Assembly: GCF_039839785.1 (NCBI RefSeq)
Contig: NZ_JBDOQT010000001.1
Location: 1,178,001 to 1,242,000 of the forward strand
Source: Pelagibius sp. CAU 1746
GTDB taxonomy: Bacteria > Pseudomonadota > Alphaproteobacteria > Kiloniellales > Kiloniellaceae
Direction of reading: 5' to 3'
DNA: 64,000 nucleotides
This document shows positions 8,823 to 17,255 of this stretch, piece by piece. The notes beneath the pieces are model-generated. The model searched no databases. It saw only the letters and a list, made by a program, of their open reading frames with translations, and was not told the origin of the DNA. Each line of letters begins with the position of its first letter. The stretch's first letter is position 1. A program made the translations under genes and the position numbers.

Positions 8823-10202
8823 ATGCGAAGCCCGAGCAGCCGGATTCCGGGCAATCCGGCGATGGCGCTGCTGGTTGCGGCGGCGGTCGCCGTCTCGATT
8901 GTCTTTTCCGCCGTCCAGGCGCGCGCCGTGGAGGTGCAGCGCGTGGTCTCGCCGGGCGGCATCGAGGCCTGGCTGGTCGAGGATCACACCAATCCGATCA
9001 TCGCGCTGGAGCTGGCCTTCCTGGGCGGCGCCGCGCTCGACCCCCAGGGCAAGGTGGGGTTGGCCACCATGGTGTCCAGCCTCATCGACGAAGGTGCGGG
9101 GCCGCTCGACTCCCAGGCCTTCCAGGGCGAGCTCGACAACCTCTCCATCTCTCTGCGCTTCGACGCCGGGCTCGACAGTTTCTCCGGTTCGCTGGCGACC
9201 CTGACCGAGAACCGCGAGCGCGCCTTCGAGCTGTTGCGCCTGGCGCTGACCGAGCCGCGCTTCGACGAGGAGCCGGTGGAGCGCATCCGCAGCCAGCTCA
9301 TCGCTCGCCTGTCGCGGGACTCCGAAGACCCCAACACCATCGCCAGCCGCACCCTGCGCCGCCTCATGTTCGGCGAGCACCCCTATGCCCGGCCGGTGAA
9401 CGGCACCGAAACCTCCATCGCCGCCATCTCGGCCGCCGACCTGCGCGGCTTCGTGCAGCGGCGTTTCGGCCGCGACCGCCTCTTCGTCGGCGTCGTCGGC
9501 GACATCACGCCGCAGGATTTGGGCAAGGTGCTGGACGAGACCTTCGGCGCGCTGCCGGAGAAGGCGTCGCCCTTCACGCTGGCCGAGGCCCAAATGGCCA
9601 ATCCCGGTGCCGTGGTGGTGATCGACAAGCCGATCCCGCAGTCGGTGGTGGCCCTCGGCCATCAGGGCATCATGCGCGACGACCCGGACTACTACGCCGC
9701 TTACGTGGTGAACTACATCCTGGGCGGCGGCGGCTTTTCCTCGCGGCTGGTCGAGGAGGTGCGCGAGAAGCGCGGCTTGGCCTATTCCGTCTATGCCTAC
9801 CTGGCGCCGCTGGATCACGGTTCCATCGTCGCCGGCGGCACCGCCACCCAGAACGCCCGCGTCGGCGAATCGCTGGATCTCATCCGCCAGGAGTGGGCGC
9901 GCATGGCCGCCGAGGGGCCGACGGCGGAGGAACTGGACGACGCCAAGCGCTACCTCACCGGCTCTTTCCCGCTGCGTTTCGACAGCTCCGACAACATCGC
10001 CGGCATGCTGGTCGGCATGCAGATGGAAGACCTGGGCATCGACTACCTGGAAAAGCGCAACGGCTACATCGAGGCGGTGACCCTGGACGACGCCAGGCGC
10101 GTCGCCAAGCGGATCTACCGGCCCGACGAACTGAGCGTCGTCGTGGTCGGCGCGCCCGAGGGCATCACCCCGACCCAGGAAGCCCCCAGCGGGGGGAGCT
10201 GA
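8823..10202 (+). CDS. M16 family peptidase, non-catalytic partner subunit
   Basis: Second M16B protein of the tandem pair, 459 residues, with an N-terminal signal peptide to about residue 36. The place of the zinc-binding HxxEH is taken by a segment around LATMVSSLIDEGAG, so it cannot bind zinc itself. It keeps the Arg/Tyr pair motif in the C-terminal half (EKRGLAYSVY) that helps hold substrate in the heterodimer. Known M16B heterodimers work this way: one subunit with HxxEH, the other with R/Y. I use the ATG at 8823; a TTG directly before it is in frame. A purine-rich AGGGAAAGGA precedes it. Confidence 0.9.
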   Translation: MRSPSSRIPGNPAMALLVAAAVAVSIVFSAVQARAVEVQRVVSPGGIEAWLVEDHTNPIIALELAFLGGAALDPQGKVGLATMVSSLIDEGAGPLDSQAFQGELDNLSISLRFDAGLDSFSGSLATLTENRERAFELLRLALTEPRFDEEPVERIRSQLIARLSRDSEDPNTIASRTLRRLMFGEHPYARPVNGTETSIAAISAADLRGFVQRRFGRDRLFVGVVGDITPQDLGKVLDETFGALPEKASPFTLAEAQMANPGAVVVIDKPIPQSVVALGHQGIMRDDPDYYAAYVVNYILGGGGFSSRLVEEVREKRGLAYSVYAYLAPLDHGSIVAGGTATQNARVGESLDLIRQEWARMAAEGPTAEELDDAKRYLTGSFPLRFDSSDNIAGMLVGMQMEDLGIDYLEKRNGYIEAVTLDDARRVAKRIYRPDELSVVVVGAPEGITPTQEAPSGGS

Positions 10203-10218
10203 AGACGGCTGCCTCAGC

Positions 10219-10360
10219 GCCCTGCGTCCTTCGAGATGCCCGTCCGGACGGACGCCCGGCCGGGCTCCTCAGGATGAGGCCGTCGCTGGAGGATGGCCCC
10301 CAAGAAAAGCACCTCATGCTGAGGAGCCCGCGCCAGCGGGCGTCTCGAAGCACGCAGGGC
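10219..10360. repeat. dispersed palindromic repeat, family A, copy 1
   Basis: An imperfect inverted repeat of about 140 bases. The left arm runs from CCTGCGTCCTTCGAGATGC through CTCCTCAGGATGAGG; the right arm from CCTCATGCTGAGGAG to CGTCTCGAAG and GCAGGGC. Related copies lie at 20711-20816 and 43620-43709. It has the form of the REP-like elements common in alphaproteobacterial intergenic DNA and contains no open frame of its own. Confidence 0.7.
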
Positions 10361-10408
10361 AGCGATCCAGCGTTTCTTTCCGCCGCTCCGGGATATCTGC
10401 TGATCTCT

Positions 10409-10470
10409 AGATCGGATCACGATTAGACGGAACCGCAATGCGGTCCCGTCTAATCGTGTGAATCCGATCT
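10409..10470. repeat. long inverted repeat (hairpin element)
   Basis: A nearly perfect palindrome: AGATCGGAT plus ACGATTAGACGG on the left is matched by its reverse complement on the right around a short AAT loop, with one internal mismatch and two extra bases on the right arm. The stem is about 28 bp, far longer than a terminator. Its AGATCGGAT end resembles the ends of the neighbouring 62-base element and of sequence at 34892-34909 and 2131-2140. Confidence 0.7.
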
Positions 10471-10483
10471 ATCTCAAAGGTAT

Positions 10484-10547
10484 AGAGCAGATTCACAGGG
10501 CCGGTGGATCGCCTTGGGCGATTTCAGCCAACCCTGATCTGCTCTAG
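10484..10547. repeat. 62-base CTAG-ended repeat, copy 1
   Basis: Starts AGAGCAGATTCACAGGG and ends CCCTGATCTGCTCTAG, so the ends are inverted copies. An inner hairpin ATCGCC-TTG-GGCGAT sits between them, giving a cruciform-like fold. A second copy with the same ends and inner hairpin is at 58019-58082. The remaining sequence up to the next gene at 10646 shows nothing else recognisable. Confidence 0.7.
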
Positions 10548-10645
10548 CAGGCTGCCGTTGACGGCTCAAAGAACAGCTTTTTTTGCGCACAACCTGAAGA
10601 TGGTTTAGCCTGTCGGCTGTTCGCCATCTTCCGGGATTTGCGCCC

Positions 10646-11158
10646 ATGCCGTCCGCCAGAGACATCGCTTTCATCGGCTGCCGCCTGCTGGCGCTCTATT
10701 TCCTCTACCTCGCGGTGCTGAGCATTCCGCAGGGCCTCTTTTCCCTCTCCAGTGCTTTTGGGGTGGGCCGGCCGCAGGGCTGGCAGCTTATCTACGAGGC
10801 GAGCCTGTGGCTGGTGCTGGCGATGCCGATCTTGAACCTGGCGATGGTCTTGCTGCTGTGGTTCGGTGCAGGTTGGCTTTCGAAAGAGGTCGCCGCAGGG
10901 GCGCCGGAAGCGGTGTCAGACTGGTCGCCGCGCTCCCTGCTGTCGGTTGGGGTCGTCCTGCTGGGGCTGATTCTCATCAGCTTCGCGCTGCCGCAGATCG
11001 TCCTCTATCTGCTCTACATCGCCGACGGCGCACTGGAAGCCCAGACCTTCCAAGTGCACTACCTGGTCTCGGAGATCGTGCAGGCTTGCGTCGGGATCGG
11101 CCTCATCCTCGGCTCGCAGCGTATCACCGACTTCATCGCCCGCGCCCGCCGCTGGTAG
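10646..11158 (+). CDS. hypothetical integral membrane protein
   Basis: A 170-residue protein of unknown function with four predicted transmembrane segments, roughly at residues 7-28, 50-75, 95-117 and 135-157. It has a charged cytoplasmic or periplasmic loop between the second and third ([22 protein letters not shown]). The ATG at 10646 is preceded by GGGA about ten bases upstream. I recognise no catalytic motif and no family. It stands alone between a repeat-rich spacer and a convergent VOC gene only four bases from its stop. Codon usage is like its neighbours, so it is likely a real gene. Confidence 0.6.
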   Translation: MPSARDIAFIGCRLLALYFLYLAVLSIPQGLFSLSSAFGVGRPQGWQLIYEASLWLVLAMPILNLAMVLLLWFGAGWLSKEVAAGAPEAVSDWSPRSLLSVGVVLLGLILISFALPQIVLYLLYIADGALEAQTFQVHYLVSEIVQACVGIGLILGSQRITDFIARARRW

Positions 11159-11162
11159 CCGC

Positions 11163-11531
11163 TCAGGGATAGCTGGCGACCTCGATGAGGTTGCCGTCCG
11201 GGTCGTTGAAGTAGACGGAGATCATGGGCCCCATGGCGCCGGTTTTCTCCACCGGCCCCTCGACGATCTCGACCCCCTCGGCCTCGAGATGGGCGACCAC
11301 CTTTTCGGGTTCCCAGCCGGTGATGAGGCAGAGATCGCCGGAGCCGATGCCCGCGAAGTTGCGGGTCTCCATCCCCAGAGTCTGCAGATTGATCTTCTGC
11401 CTACCGAACTTCAGCGCCCGGCGCCCGCCGGAGAAGGTCTCCGCCTCCATGGCCAGGACCCGGGTGTAAAAGGCGACCGCCTGCTCGACATCGCGGACGG
11501 TCAGGACGACGTGGTCGATGTGGCTGATCAT
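11163..11531 (-). CDS. VOC family (glyoxalase-like) protein
   Basis: A 122-residue vicinal oxygen chelate protein with two beta-alpha-beta-beta-beta modules. His7 (in IDHVVL) and Glu117 (in NLIEVASYP) are in the positions of VOC metal ligands. The segment [16 protein letters not shown] is typical of the subgroup often labelled virulence-associated VOC protein, whose substrate is unknown. It may act on a small molecule as a lyase, dioxygenase or resistance protein; sequence alone does not decide. It is divergent from mutL, with 99 bases between the two starts, so the promoters probably overlap. Confidence 0.85.
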   Translation of the reverse strand: MISHIDHVVLTVRDVEQAVAFYTRVLAMEAETFSGGRRALKFGRQKINLQTLGMETRNFAGIGSGDLCLITGWEPEKVVAHLEAEGVEIVEGPVEKTGAMGPMISVYFNDPDGNLIEVASYP

Positions 11532-11630
11532 GGGGCCAGTCTAGCGGATTTTCCCACTTTCCTGCGGCTTTTCGCGACTCCGCCGCGTCTGCTAGTCTCT
11601 GCCGGTAAATCAACAGGAGTCGCCCGTTTC

Positions 11631-13469
11631 ATGCCGATTCGCCGCCTTCCCGAGACCCTGGTGAACCAGATCGCCGCCGGCGAGGTGGTGGAGCGCCCGG
11701 CCGCTGCCGTGAAGGAGCTGGTCGAGAATGCCCTGGACGCCGGGGCACGCCACATCGACGTGGTGCTGCGCGACGGCGGGCGGGCGCTGATCGCCGTCAC
11801 CGACGACGGCTGCGGCATGACCCCGGAGGAGCTGACCCTGGCGGTGGAGCGCCACGCCACCTCCAAGCTGCCCGACGACGACCTGGTGCACATTTCCTCC
11901 CTGGGCTTCCGCGGCGAGGCGCTGCCCTCCATCGGCGCCGTGGCGCGGCTGACCGTCACCAGCCGCCCGGCCGATGCCGAGGAGGCCTGGGCGCTGAGCG
12001 TCGAGGGCGGCAAGCTCGGCAAGCCGCAGCCCGCCGCCCATCCCAAGGGGACCCGCGTGGAGGTGCGCGACCTCTTCTTCGCCACCCCGGCGCGGCTCAA
12101 GTTCCTGAAGACCGCGCGCACCGAGGTTTCCCACGCCCAGGATACGGTGAACCGCCTGGCCATGGCCCATCCGCAGGTCGGCTTCACGCTGTCCGACGGG
12201 GAGAGGAAGCTGATCGGCCTCGCCCCCGCCGAGGGTGCGCTCTTCGAGGGGCGCCTGAAGCGGCTCTCGGCGCTCATGGGCCGCGACTTCGCCGACAACG
12301 CGCTGGCCATCGACGCGGAGCGCGAGGGGATTCGTCTGACGGGCTACGTCGGCCTGCCGACGCTGAACCGCGGCAACGCCCAGCATCAATACCTCTTCGT
12401 CAACGGCCGCCCGGTGCGCGACAAGCTGCTGTACGGGGCCCTCCGTGGCGCCTACCAGGACTTCCTGGCCCGCGACCGCCATCCGCTGGTGGCCTTGTTC
12501 GTCGAGCTGCCGCCCGAGCAGGTCGACGTGAACGTGCATCCCGCCAAGGCCGAGGTGCGCTTCCGCGATCCGGGGCTGGTGCGCGGCCTCATCGTCTCGG
12601 CCTGCAAGCACGCCCTGGCCCAGGCCGGACACCGCGCCTCGACCACGGTCTCCGAGACGGCACTGGGTGCCTTCCGGCCGCAGTCGGGGCCGGCGAGCTA
12701 TCAAGGAAACTGGGGCGGCCAGCGCACGACTCTGCCGCGCGGCCTGGCCGAGGCGACGGCGGCCTACGCCGCGCCGCTGTACGCGCCCCAGCCGGGCGGC
12801 AGCCTGCCGGGCCTGGATGCGGCACCGGCAGCGGCGGCAGCCGCGGCGCAGACCCTGGCACGTGGAGCGGCCGAGCCCGAGGCCGAGCGCTTCCCTTTGG
12901 GCGCCGCCCGCGCCCAGTTGCACGGCACCTACGTGGTGGCGCAGACGGCAGACGGCATCGTCATCGTCGACCAGCACGCCGCCCATGAGCGCCTGGTCTA
13001 CGAGCGCATGAAGCAGCAGTTGGGGGAGAGCGGCGTGAAGCGCCAGATGCTGCTGCTGCCCGAGGTGGTGGAGCTGGAAGAGAGCGCCGCCGCGCGCATC
13101 GCCGAACGTACCGCCGAGCTGGAGGAGCTGGGCCTGGTGGTGGAGGCCTTCGGTCCCGGCGCCGTGGTGGTGCGCGAGGTCCCGGCGCTGCTGGGCGAGG
13201 TCGACGTGGCCGGGCTGATCCGCGACCTGGCCGACGAGCTGGCCGAGCTGGGCGAGGCCCTGGCCTTGCGGGAGCGCCTGGAGCACGTCTGCGGAACCCT
13301 GGCCTGCCACGGCTCGGTGCGCGCCGGCCGCCGCCTCAATGCCGAGGAGATGAACGCCCTGCTGCGCCAGATGGAGGCGACGCCCCACAGCGGCCAGTGC
13401 AACCACGGCCGCCCCACCTACGTCGAGCTGAAGCTGGCCGATATCGAAAAGCTCTTCGGGCGGCGGTAA
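11631..13469 (+). CDS. mutL: DNA mismatch repair protein MutL
   Basis: Mismatch repair ATPase that couples MutS recognition to strand incision. The GHKL ATPase motifs are at the N terminus: ENALDAGA near residues 34-41, DDGCGM near 60-65 and GFRGEALPS near 93-101. The C-terminal domain contains DQHA-x2-E-x4-E at residues 447-458, the metal-binding endonuclease motif of MutL proteins from organisms without MutH. The protein should therefore nick DNA itself. Its 612-residue length is normal. The start is the ATG at 11631, preceded by AACAGGAGT; the longer open frame upstream overlaps the divergent VOC gene and is not MutL-like. A linker rich in Ala/Pro spans about residues 345-425. Confidence 0.97.
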   Translation: MPIRRLPETLVNQIAAGEVVERPAAAVKELVENALDAGARHIDVVLRDGGRALIAVTDDGCGMTPEELTLAVERHATSKLPDDDLVHISSLGFRGEALPSIGAVARLTVTSRPADAEEAWALSVEGGKLGKPQPAAHPKGTRVEVRDLFFATPARLKFLKTARTEVSHAQDTVNRLAMAHPQVGFTLSDGERKLIGLAPAEGALFEGRLKRLSALMGRDFADNALAIDAEREGIRLTGYVGLPTLNRGNAQHQYLFVNGRPVRDKLLYGALRGAYQDFLARDRHPLVALFVELPPEQVDVNVHPAKAEVRFRDPGLVRGLIVSACKHALAQAGHRASTTVSETALGAFRPQSGPASYQGNWGGQRTTLPRGLAEATAAYAAPLYAPQPGGSLPGLDAAPAAAAAAAQTLARGAAEPEAERFPLGAARAQLHGTYVVAQTADGIVIVDQHAAHERLVYERMKQQLGESGVKRQMLLLPEVVELEESAAARIAERTAELEELGLVVEAFGPGAVVVREVPALLGEVDVAGLIRDLADELAELGEALALRERLEHVCGTLACHGSVRAGRRLNAEEMNALLRQMEATPHSGQCNHGRPTYVELKLADIEKLFGRR

Positions 13470-13502
13470 GGCCTCTCGAAACGATATCCGCTCAAGGGCC
13501 GG

Positions 13503-13527
13503 CCCCGACGCGGGAGCCGCGCCGGGG
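13503..13527. terminator. candidate bidirectional terminator hairpin
   Basis: CCCCGACGCGG pairs with CCGCGCCGGGG with one mismatch around a three-base loop. It lies between the convergent mutL (ends 13469) and the small secreted-protein gene (ends 13563). There is no T run on either side, so intrinsic termination is uncertain. Confidence 0.4.
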
Positions 13528-13562
13528 TCGGTTCAAATCCATCTGGTGCGGAGAGAGTTCTC

Positions 13563-13856
13563 TTAGTCAGGGACAGGCACGCCGGTGCCCTGTCCGTTGG
13601 AGTTGCCGGCACCGCCGTCGCCGCTCCGCCCATGATCGCCACCCTGAGAATCGCTGTTGGCGCCGCCACTGGCGTGTCCGCCGACGGAGTCCCCGTTGGC
13701 CGCGTCGGAAGCCGGGCCTTCCGTGGCCGCACCGCTGACCGCGCCGCCGAAGTCCCTGCCGCTGAGACCGTGGTCGCTCGGCGCGCCCTGCGCCCAGGCG
13801 CTGCCCGCCCAGGTGAGACCCAAAGCGGCGACCAAACCCATCAAGACCTTACTCAT
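13563..13856 (-). CDS. small secreted Gly/Ser-rich protein, unknown function
   Basis: 97 residues. A clear Sec signal peptide (MSKVLMGLVAALGLTWAGSAWA, cleavage after about residue 22) is followed by a low-complexity Gly/Ser/Asp/Asn-rich mature part with no cysteine and no recognisable domain. The start is well supported: AAGGGGAGAA lies seven bases before the ATG. The mature region is probably disordered and acidic. It could be a periplasmic or surface-exposed small protein; I cannot name a family. It stands alone, convergent with mutL and divergent from the phosphate permease. Confidence 0.6.
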   Translation of the reverse strand: MSKVLMGLVAALGLTWAGSAWAQGAPSDHGLSGRDFGGAVSGAATEGPASDAANGDSVGGHASGGANSDSQGGDHGRSGDGGAGNSNGQGTGVPVPD

Positions 13857-14294
13857 CGGATGATTCTCCCCTTGGTTATGAACCCTGGTTCGTCATCCCG
13901 GCAACGATCTGCGGGAGCGCTCTTCTTGTGGGCGCTTATGCCCAATGCTTGCCTTGGGTTTTCCTGTAAGCAACTGTCAAATATGGTTAAGTTCGGAAGC
14001 GGGCCGTATTCGCGCGGAGGTGCTGCGCTCAAGATTGCGATATCGTTCGAAAGGCAATTTATAGCGGTATGCCTGCCGTGACGGCCGGACGATTGCCCAA
14101 GCGGCGGCCTTGGCAGAGCAGCGGGCTTGCCCAGCGAGCGAGACAGGGGGCATCCCACCCGGCTGGTGCTGAGGCTGGCCAAGACCGGGAAGCCGTTCGG
14201 GCACCCCGAGAAGGGGCTTGCGATTTGCGCGGCAACCTGCGACCCATGTGCCCTCCGCTCCACCGCTAAGTCTCCAAGAGCACGGTCCGGTCGC
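13857..14294 (+). other. intergenic region upstream of the phosphate permease
   Basis: No convincing gene; the open frames here look like shadows. A sigma70-like promoter for the permease may be TTGCGA (14035-14040), a 17-base spacer and TTTATA (14058-14063). The segment is less GC-rich than its surroundings between about 13960 and 14070. The permease frame is already open from an ATG at 14127, but the residues encoded there do not look like protein. Confidence 0.4.
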
Positions 14295-15788
14295 TTGGCA
14301 TATTCCGAAAAGAAACGCGAGAACCGCTACGTCAACGATCTTCGGCGTTACGGTTATGTGCAGTCGGTCTTCTTCGGCCTGCGCGGGGTCATCGTGCCCC
14401 TCGGCCTCTCGGTCATCTTCCTGGCGATCGTCGGCAGCGCCGTCGCCGGATACCAGAGCTCCATCAGCGAAGACTGGCTGATCGTCGCCGTCGCCGCGGT
14501 GGTCGGCGGCTACATGGCGCTCAACATCGGCGCCAACGACGTCGCCAACAACATGGGGCCCGCCGTCGGCGGCAAGGTCCTGACCATCATCGCGGCCGTG
14601 CTCATCGCCGCGGTCTGCGAGGCCGCCGGCGCGCTGCTGGCGGGCGGCGACGTGGTCAAGACCGTCTCCAAAGGCATCATCTCGCCGGGCCCCGAGGTCA
14701 GCGTCATGGCCTTCCGCGACCTGATGCTCAGCGCGCTCTTCGCCGCGGCCCTGTGGATCAACCTCGCGACCATCCTCAACGCCCCGGTCTCGACGACCCA
14801 TTCCATCGTCGGCGGCGTTCTGGGGGCGGGGATCGCGGTGGCCGGTTTCGGGCTGGTCAACTGGGGCACCATGACGGCGATCGCTGCCAGTTGGGTGATC
14901 TCTCCCATCATTGGCGCCGGCCTGGCCGCCCTGATTCTCTATTTCATCAAGATGAAAATCCTCTACGTCGAGGATAGGCTCACCGCCGCCAGGAAATGGG
15001 TGCCCCTGCTCATCGCTCTGATGGCCGGCGCCTTCACGGCCTATATGCTGTTGAAGGGCCTGAAGAAGATCTGGCATCCGGGCCCGCTGGAGATCGTCTT
15101 CTTCTCCGGCCTGGCGTTTGCCGTCGCCTACGCCGCCTCGCGCCCCTACATCGCCGCGCGCGTGCGCGAGATGGCCAACCGGCGCAGCGACATCAACCGG
15201 CTGTTCAACCTGCCGCTGATCGCCGGCGCGGCCTTGCTGTCCTTCGCCCACGGCGCCAACGATGTCGCCAACGCCGTCGGGCCGCTGGCTGCCATCGTTT
15301 CCACGGTGCAGCAGCAGTCGGGGATCGCCAGGGAAGTCGCGATTCCACTCTGGGTCATGGCCGTCGGTGCGCTCGGCATTGCGCTGGGGCTCGGGCTCTT
15401 CGGGCCGAAGCTGATCGCGGTGGTCGGGGAGAAGATCACCCGCCTCAACTCGGCCAGGGCCTACTGCGTCGCCCTCTCGGCGGCGGTGACGGTGCTGATC
15501 GCGACGACACTGGGGCTGCCGGTCAGCTCCACGCACATCGCCGTGGGCGCCGTCTTCGGCGTCGGTTTCCTGCGCGAGTTCTTGGAGAACCCGAACAAGC
15601 GCAAGCTCCGCCCCGGGCACAAGCTGAACGCGACCGCGGACGATGCCTTCAACAGCCGCGGCTTCCGCTCGGTGAGATTGCTGGTGCGGCGGCGCTTCGT
15701 GCTTTCCATCGCCTCCGCCTGGGTGATCACGGTGCCGGCGTCAGCGCTTCTTGCCGCTCTGGTCTACAGCGGTCTGCAGCTTCTGTGA
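14295..15788 (+). CDS. inorganic phosphate transporter, PiT family
   Basis: Inner-membrane low-affinity phosphate (metal-phosphate):cation symporter. Both signature repeats are present: GANDVANNMGPAVGGK in the N-terminal half and GANDVANAVGPLAAI in the C-terminal half, each followed by a PVSTTHS or PVSSTHI segment. About ten to twelve helices surround a central hydrophilic loop. The start is uncertain: the TTG at 14295 gives 497 residues starting (M)AYSEKKREN, while an ATG at 14127 would add 56 residues that look non-coding. The 3' end overlaps the convergent Nudix gene by 62 bases. No phoU-like (DUF47) partner is visible. Confidence 0.88.
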   Translation: MAYSEKKRENRYVNDLRRYGYVQSVFFGLRGVIVPLGLSVIFLAIVGSAVAGYQSSISEDWLIVAVAAVVGGYMALNIGANDVANNMGPAVGGKVLTIIAAVLIAAVCEAAGALLAGGDVVKTVSKGIISPGPEVSVMAFRDLMLSALFAAALWINLATILNAPVSTTHSIVGGVLGAGIAVAGFGLVNWGTMTAIAASWVISPIIGAGLAALILYFIKMKILYVEDRLTAARKWVPLLIALMAGAFTAYMLLKGLKKIWHPGPLEIVFFSGLAFAVAYAASRPYIAARVREMANRRSDINRLFNLPLIAGAALLSFAHGANDVANAVGPLAAIVSTVQQQSGIAREVAIPLWVMAVGALGIALGLGLFGPKLIAVVGEKITRLNSARAYCVALSAAVTVLIATTLGLPVSSTHIAVGAVFGVGFLREFLENPNKRKLRPGHKLNATADDAFNSRGFRSVRLLVRRRFVLSIASAWVITVPASALLAALVYSGLQLL

Positions 15789-16194
15789 TCCAGGTCCTCA
15801 GGTCGTCGAACTGCTTGATCAGCGGCAGCAGGTCCTCGCGGTAGGCGACGCGGGGCGCATCCTCGATCAGCGCCCAATGGCGCTGGCGCCTGTCCTTCTC
15901 GGGCCAGTCGTCGACCTGCTCGGTGACGAGGAAAGGGTAGTAGGTGACGGGGACCTCGCGCTTGCCTTTCTCGGTCTGCTTGGTCACCACCACCGTCATC
16001 GGAAAATCTTCCAGGACCACGCCCTTCACGCCGGCTTCCTCGAAACCCTCGCGATGGCAGGCCTGGATATGGGTTTCTTCCGGCTTGATCTTGCCCTTGG
16101 GCAGGATCCAGCGCCCGCGAGTCTGCGAGGTGACGAAGAGCAGCGCCACGTCGCTGTCTCTCGTGTCGAAGGGGATGATACCCACGCGATGCAT
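15727..16194 (-). CDS. Nudix hydrolase
   Basis: 155-residue Nudix-fold pyrophosphohydrolase for nucleoside diphosphates linked to another moiety. The Nudix box is complete, G-x5-E-x7-R-E-G-F-E-E-A-G, beginning GKIKPEETHIQACHREG at about residues 34-50. The N terminus (MHRVGIIPF) and the WILPKGKI strand resemble diadenosine-polyphosphate or DIPP-like hydrolases, but the substrate is not certain. The last 62 bases overlap the 3' end of the convergent phosphate permease gene. The C-terminal 15 residues (from RPERQE) are encoded in that overlap and are likely a dispensable tail. Confidence 0.88.
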   Translation of the reverse strand: MHRVGIIPFDTRDSDVALLFVTSQTRGRWILPKGKIKPEETHIQACHREGFEEAGVKGVVLEDFPMTVVVTKQTEKGKREVPVTYYPFLVTEQVDDWPEKDRRQRHWALIEDAPRVAYREDLLPLIKQFDDLRTWITEAADRCRPERQEALTPAP

Positions 16195-16447
16195 AGAGGT
16201 TGCTTCCGTTTCCGGCGTCTGAGCGGTTTCGGCGTGACGCGGGCCGTTTGGGCCGCCGGGATAAGATAGTCAGCCATGGAGATTTCCGGATCAAGCCTTG
16301 AGTTCGCGGGGGCGGGGCAGGCGCCAGGGAGTCCGCCACCGGCTAGGCGCGAGCCGCAAGAAAGGCTATCGTGAAGCCAGGCCGCAAGCCGCCCGCGGGC
16401 GCGCCGCAGGCTGGCGTTTTCAGGTCACTGAACGGGATGGTCGAAGG

Positions 16448-16654
16448 GTGCGCATTTTCCTGGTCGTGTTGGGAGTCCTCATTTCCGCCGGAGCCCTGCT
16501 CGTCTGGCTCTACCTGAATGCGCTGGCGGCCGGCTGGAACACGAGCAACGCCAAGCCGTCGATCAACTGGCTGAACAAGGAGGCGCTGCTGTGGTTCTGG
16601 CTGCCCTTCGCGCTCGGCCTCGCCGTCGCTTTCTTCGGCTGGAAGCGCCAGTGA
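16448..16654 (+). CDS. small two-helix membrane protein, unknown
   Basis: 68 residues from a GTG start. Two hydrophobic helices (about residues 2-27 and 45-64) are separated by a polar loop (NTSNAKPSINWLNKE), and the protein ends in WKRQ. The frame is open for 50 codons upstream but those residues are Arg/Pro/Gly-rich and look non-coding. A GAAGG lies directly before the GTG, which is a poor ribosome site. No family is recognised. It sits between the divergent Nudix gene and the convergent rsmD gene, so it is probably transcribed alone. Confidence 0.45.
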   Translation: MRIFLVVLGVLISAGALLVWLYLNALAAGWNTSNAKPSINWLNKEALLWFWLPFALGLAVAFFGWKRQ

Positions 16655-16688
16655 AGCCGGCGCGGCGCCTCCTGCGGCCGCTTCCGAC

Positions 16689-17255
16689 CTAGCCCCCGTA
16701 TTTCAGGAAAACCAGCTTGGCCTTGCCGTAGCTGCGGGCGTCCAGTTCGCTGAAGCCTTCGGGAATCTCGAAGGCTTCGTTCTTCATCAGCTCGACGGAG
16801 ACCAGGGCGCCCTCGGCGATCCAGCCGGCCTTCAACAAACTGGCCACGGCCTTCTCGGCGAAGCCCTGGTTGTAGGGCGGGTCGAGGAAGACCAGGTCGC
16901 AAGGGGCGGGGGCCGGGCGCGGGTGCAGCACGTCGCAGGCGATGAGGTCGCTGCGCTCTTCCTCGCCCAGGTTCTTGATGTTGGCGCGGCAGATCTCGAT
17001 GGCTGGGGCGTAGTTCTCCATGAAGATCGCCTCGGCGGCGCCGCGCGACAGGGCCTCCAGGCCCAGCGCCCCGGTGCCGGCGAAGGCGTCCAGCACCCTG
17101 GCGCCGGGCAGGCGCTGCTGGCCTTCCGCGGCCAGCTTGCCGCGGGTCAGGATGTTGAACAGGGCCTCGCGCGTGCGGTCCGCGGTGGGACGCACGGCCA
17201 AGTCCTCGGGAGTCCTGAGGCTGCGGCCCCTATGACGGCCGGCGACGATGCGCAT
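16689..17255 (-). CDS. rsmD: 16S rRNA (guanine966-N2)-methyltransferase
   Basis: Class I SAM-dependent enzyme that methylates G966 of 16S rRNA in the 30S subunit. In 188 residues it shows the usual RsmD start MRIVAGRHRGR, the RPTADRTREALFN motif (residues 22-34), SAM-binding motif I VLDAFAGTGALG (54-65), and the catalytic DPPY (125-128) in LVFLDPPYNQ. The gene overlaps the 3' end of the upstream pseudouridine synthase gene by 26 bases. The two rRNA-modifying enzymes are therefore translationally linked, an order conserved in Alphaproteobacteria. Confidence 0.95.
   Translation of the reverse strand: MRIVAGRHRGRSLRTPEDLAVRPTADRTREALFNILTRGKLAAEGQQRLPGARVLDAFAGTGALGLEALSRGAAEAIFMENYAPAIEICRANIKNLGEEERSDLIACDVLHPRPAPAPCDLVFLDPPYNQGFAEKAVASLLKAGWIAEGALVSVELMKNEAFEIPEGFSELDARSYGKAKLVFLKYGG

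Noticed and set aside
11289-11630. N-terminal extension of MutL
   Set aside because: It is antisense to the VOC gene; MutL proteins start at [20 protein letters not shown]-type sequence, at 11631.
13528-13550. GGTTCAAATCC resembling a tRNA T arm
   Set aside because: No T stem can be formed and no acceptor stem or anticodon arm is found around it.
13853-14263. 136-residue minus-strand frame upstream of the phosphate permease
   Set aside because: No family resemblance, no ribosome site, and it overlaps the better gene at 13563-13856 start region and the permease leader.
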